7,887 nucleotides of DNA from UBA6078 sp964468685. Its GTDB lineage: Bacteria > Desulfobacterota > Syntrophia > Syntrophales > UBA2210. The stretch spans positions 1-7,887 of the forward strand of contig CAYXUH010000082.1 of the NCBI GenBank assembly GCA_964468685.1. Reading direction: 5' to 3'. Position 1 is the first letter of the stretch, and every line of letters begins with the position of its first letter. Shown one piece after another: positions 6,709 through 7,887 of the stretch. The position numbers and the translations under genes were made by a program. Below the pieces are notes generated by a model that saw only the letters and a list, made by a program, of their open reading frames with translations, ran no database searches and had not been told where the DNA came from.

Positions 6709-7554
6709 TCAGAACGACACAACCCGTTCTATCTTCACTTCGGGGTAGATCTGCCCCGGCACCGGCGGCATGGAGTTATACACCCATTCTATGTCTATCG
6801 CGCCCAGCCGTATGCCCCTGTGCCGCGCAAGGCCCGTGAAGATTCCACGGATCAGGATGTCTTCCATATCCATGGTGAGACCGAACACCGCCACGGCGGT
6901 GCCTTTTTTTATCGCTTTCAGTTCTCGTCCGTAGGCCGCCGTCGAAAAGACCAGCCTCCTGCTGTCCGATGCACGGCATTGCAGAAGTGGCACAAGGGTG
7001 GGAAAGCCGTCTTCCCCCACCCAGGAGATGAACTTCAGGGAGCTCAATCCGTTGAAGAGTGCCTCCCCCCAGGGTTTCAGTATGGGGCTCTCCGTGCCTG
7101 TCCGGGCGCCGGACCGTGCCGCCATCGTAAGCAGGGATGCCGCGGCGATACGGGCCAATGGCAGCCCCTCCCTGCCGTATGTCTCAACGAGGTCCATGTA
7201 GTGCACGGTATGTATGCCGAAGTAACTATTGTACCTGAACATGGGTTTTCCGTTGAACATCTCGTAGTCTTCCCCCTCTCGCGCACAGTGCGTCCACGAG
7301 GCCTTTCCCCGCCAGAGCGCCTTCTCCAAGGTCATGATGAGAAAGGCCGTCCGGGGATTTGTCCTGACGTTCTTTTTGCTCATACCCTCCGAGAACTGAG
7401 CCCATATTACCTGTGAGGGGTTCTTCGCCTGGAGGGCGGTAATCAGTGTGATGTGCGGGAGGCCTTCGGAATTGATAGTAGCGATCAATCCGACCTTTGC
7501 CTCCGGCTCAAATTCCTTCATGTCATGGATATCAAATTTTTCGAACGGCTTCAT
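6709..7554 (-). CDS. Pyridoxamine 5'-phosphate oxidase-like tandem split-barrel protein
   Basis: This 281-aa protein resembles the FMN-binding split-barrel (PNPOx-like) superfamily. The first unit (about 20-87) reads VGLIATINSEGLPHITLI (21-38), then FSEGMSKKNVRTNPRTAFLI (54-73) and RGKAS (82-86). That is a typical order of beta strands, a helix before the N-P-R turn, and a closing strand. A second unit (about 173-241) repeats it: ISWVGEDGFPTLVPL (176-190), GRELKAIKKGTAVAVFGL (209-226) and IRGIFTG (235-241). Between them lies a helical linker (about 110-170). Such proteins bind flavins, F420 or haem; the substrate is unknown. I chose ATG 7554 because GGAGGA (7564-7569) lies 9 nt upstream. The frame could also begin at ATG 7617 or TTG 7629, adding up to 25 charged residues that do not resemble the fold. 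It converges with the response regulator, 8 bp between stops. Confidence 0.72.
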   Translation of the reverse strand: MKPFEKFDIHDMKEFEPEAKVGLIATINSEGLPHITLITALQAKNPSQVIWAQFSEGMSKKNVRTNPRTAFLIMTLEKALWRGKASWTHCAREGEDYEMFNGKPMFRYNSYFGIHTVHYMDLVETYGREGLPLARIAAASLLTMAARSGARTGTESPILKPWGEALFNGLSSLKFISWVGEDGFPTLVPLLQCRASDSRRLVFSTAAYGRELKAIKKGTAVAVFGLTMDMEDILIRGIFTGLARHRGIRLGAIDIEWVYNSMPPVPGQIYPEVKIERVVSF

Positions 7555-7563
7555 TCCCGTTGT

Positions 7564-7569
7564 TCCTCC
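7564..7569 (-). promoter_or_regulatory. Ribosome binding site that sets the split-barrel protein start
   Basis: On the minus strand this reads GGAGGA, 9 nt upstream of ATG 7554. The alternative upstream starts (ATG 7617, TTG 7629) have no comparable site, so the shorter protein is preferred. Confidence 0.65.
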
Positions 7570-7740
7570 ATCTTTGTCGGCCCGCTCCAGCGGACGATTT
7601 CCGGGTTTACCTCTCATTCCGAGAAACAAGGCTTTAGATGATCAGACCATAATCCCCCTCCCATGGTTACAGCTGTTAAAAGCAAATATGACGCATTCAG
7701 GATAAATAAAATATTGTAAAGGACTAACTCCATTATGAAA

Positions 7741-7751
7741 TCTTGTCAAGA
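7741..7751. repeat. 11-bp palindrome beside the right-edge promoter
   Basis: TCTTG (7741-7745) and CAAGA (7747-7751) form a perfect palindrome with one central base, ending 4 bp before the -35 box of the candidate rightward promoter. It could be a half-turn operator or chance. On the minus strand it includes a perfect TTGACA that has no usable -10 partner. Confidence 0.2.
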
Positions 7752-7755
7752 AATA

Positions 7756-7784
7756 TTGCCATGAGACTTTCAAACTGTAATAAT
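7756..7784 (+). promoter_or_regulatory. Probable rightward sigma70 promoter
   Basis: TTGCCA (7756-7761, 5 of 6 to -35) is separated by exactly 17 bp from AATAAT (7779-7784, 5 of 6 to -10). The -10 has an extended TG at 7776-7777, one base before it. Transcription would start near 7791, about 27 nt before the Shine-Dalgarno sequence at 7818-7825. It is the best promoter match I found in the window and points to a gene beginning at or beyond the right edge. Confidence 0.45.
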
Positions 7785-7828
7785 CGATTTCTCCCCGTAA
7801 TTATTCTAAGGACTTGTAGGGGGAGACA

Positions 7829-7855
7829 ATGTCGGCTCATGCCATATTTTCATGA
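7829..7855 (+). other. Eight-codon reading frame with a Shine-Dalgarno sequence
   Basis: AGGGGGAG (7818-7825) precedes ATG 7829, which opens an eight-residue frame (MSAHAIFS) closed by TGA at 7853-7855. Inside it, ATG 7839 opens a different frame that stays open to the end of the window (16 codons seen). The arrangement could be a leader peptide, the start of a broken gene, or a gene that really starts at 7839 with a long spacer. The window ends too soon to decide. Confidence 0.2.
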
Positions 7856-7887
7856 ACCACACTCATTCAGTTCAAATACAAGTCGAG

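Larger units (their letters stand above)
7555..7887. other. AT-rich intergenic region at the right edge
   Basis: These 333 bp contain no long reading frame on either strand. The left part (7555-7640) is the leader or alternative N-terminus of the minus-strand split-barrel gene. From about 7640 on the DNA is clearly AT-rich. It holds a likely rightward promoter (7756-7784), a Shine-Dalgarno sequence (7818-7825) and two overlapping short frames. I could not find a convincing leftward promoter for the split-barrel gene. Confidence 0.5.

Noticed and set aside
6820..7416. A 198-codon plus-strand reading frame opposite the split-barrel gene
   Set aside because: The minus-strand product has a recognisable duplicated fold and a good ribosome binding site; the plus-strand one has neither.
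7630..7680. Upstream extension of the split-barrel protein to TTG 7629
   Set aside because: The extra 25 residues are charged and unlike the fold, and GGAGGA at 7564-7569 supports ATG 7554. The extension cannot be fully excluded.
7721..7749. A leftward promoter based on the perfect TTGACA (minus strand, 7749-7744)
   Set aside because: At 16-18 bp spacing the -10 sequences (such as TAGTCC) match the consensus poorly. CATAAT is only 6 bp away, and TACAAT is 25 bp away.
7743..7760. A possible sigma54 promoter (TTGTCA ... TTGCC)
   Set aside because: The -24 element lacks GG and the spacing to TTGC is one base too long. A sigma70 reading that uses TTGCCA as -35 fits better.
7852..7887. A minus-strand tail (RLVFELNECGS then stop) entering from the right edge
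   Set aside because: Only 11 codons are visible, there is no recognisable motif, and a rightward promoter occupies the same region; support is too weak to call a gene.

Overview
The window is a bacterial chromosomal segment of moderate GC content that is almost fully coding. The two-component pair (a double-Cache, HAMP histidine kinase and an NtrC-type sigma54 activator) and the protein family styles look most like a Desulfobacterota/deltaproteobacterial genome. That assignment is an inference from protein flavour only. I see no rRNA, tRNA, CRISPR array or mobile element.

Layout from left to right. A short AT-rich non-coding edge (1-110) is followed by two minus-strand genes. These are a long GH130-family glycoside phosphorylase/hydrolase (111-1586) and, upstream of it, proC, pyrroline-5-carboxylate reductase (1705-2514). 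A 125-bp divergent intergenic region (2515-2639) separates them from a plus-strand run of four genes: a YggT-family membrane protein (2640-2939), a DUF167/YggU-family protein (2974-3255), a membrane histidine kinase (3301-5364) and its sigma54-dependent response regulator (5357-6700). The last two overlap by 8 bp and both start with TTG. The response regulator converges, with only 8 bp between stop codons, on a minus-strand gene for a tandem split-barrel (pyridoxamine 5'-phosphate oxidase-like) flavoprotein (6709-7554). The final 333 bp are AT-rich and have no long gene. They hold a good-looking rightward sigma70 promoter and a Shine-Dalgarno sequence, apparently serving a gene or leader that starts at the window edge.

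How the genes fit together. proC, yggT and yggU are often neighbours in bacteria; here proC is turned away from the yggT-yggU pair. The kinase and regulator form a complete phosphorelay: a periplasmic double-Cache sensor with four cysteines, HAMP, HisKA/HATPase with all boxes intact, then receiver, AAA+ and Fis-type HTH domains. It should switch on sigma54 promoters, but I found no convincing -24/-12 promoter inside this window, so its targets probably lie elsewhere. I see no clear sign of an undescribed multi-gene system. The best leads are the cysteine-bearing sensor domain, the GAFSGA variant of the activator, the long N-terminal region of the GH130 protein, the duplicated split barrel and the promoter/leader at the right edge.
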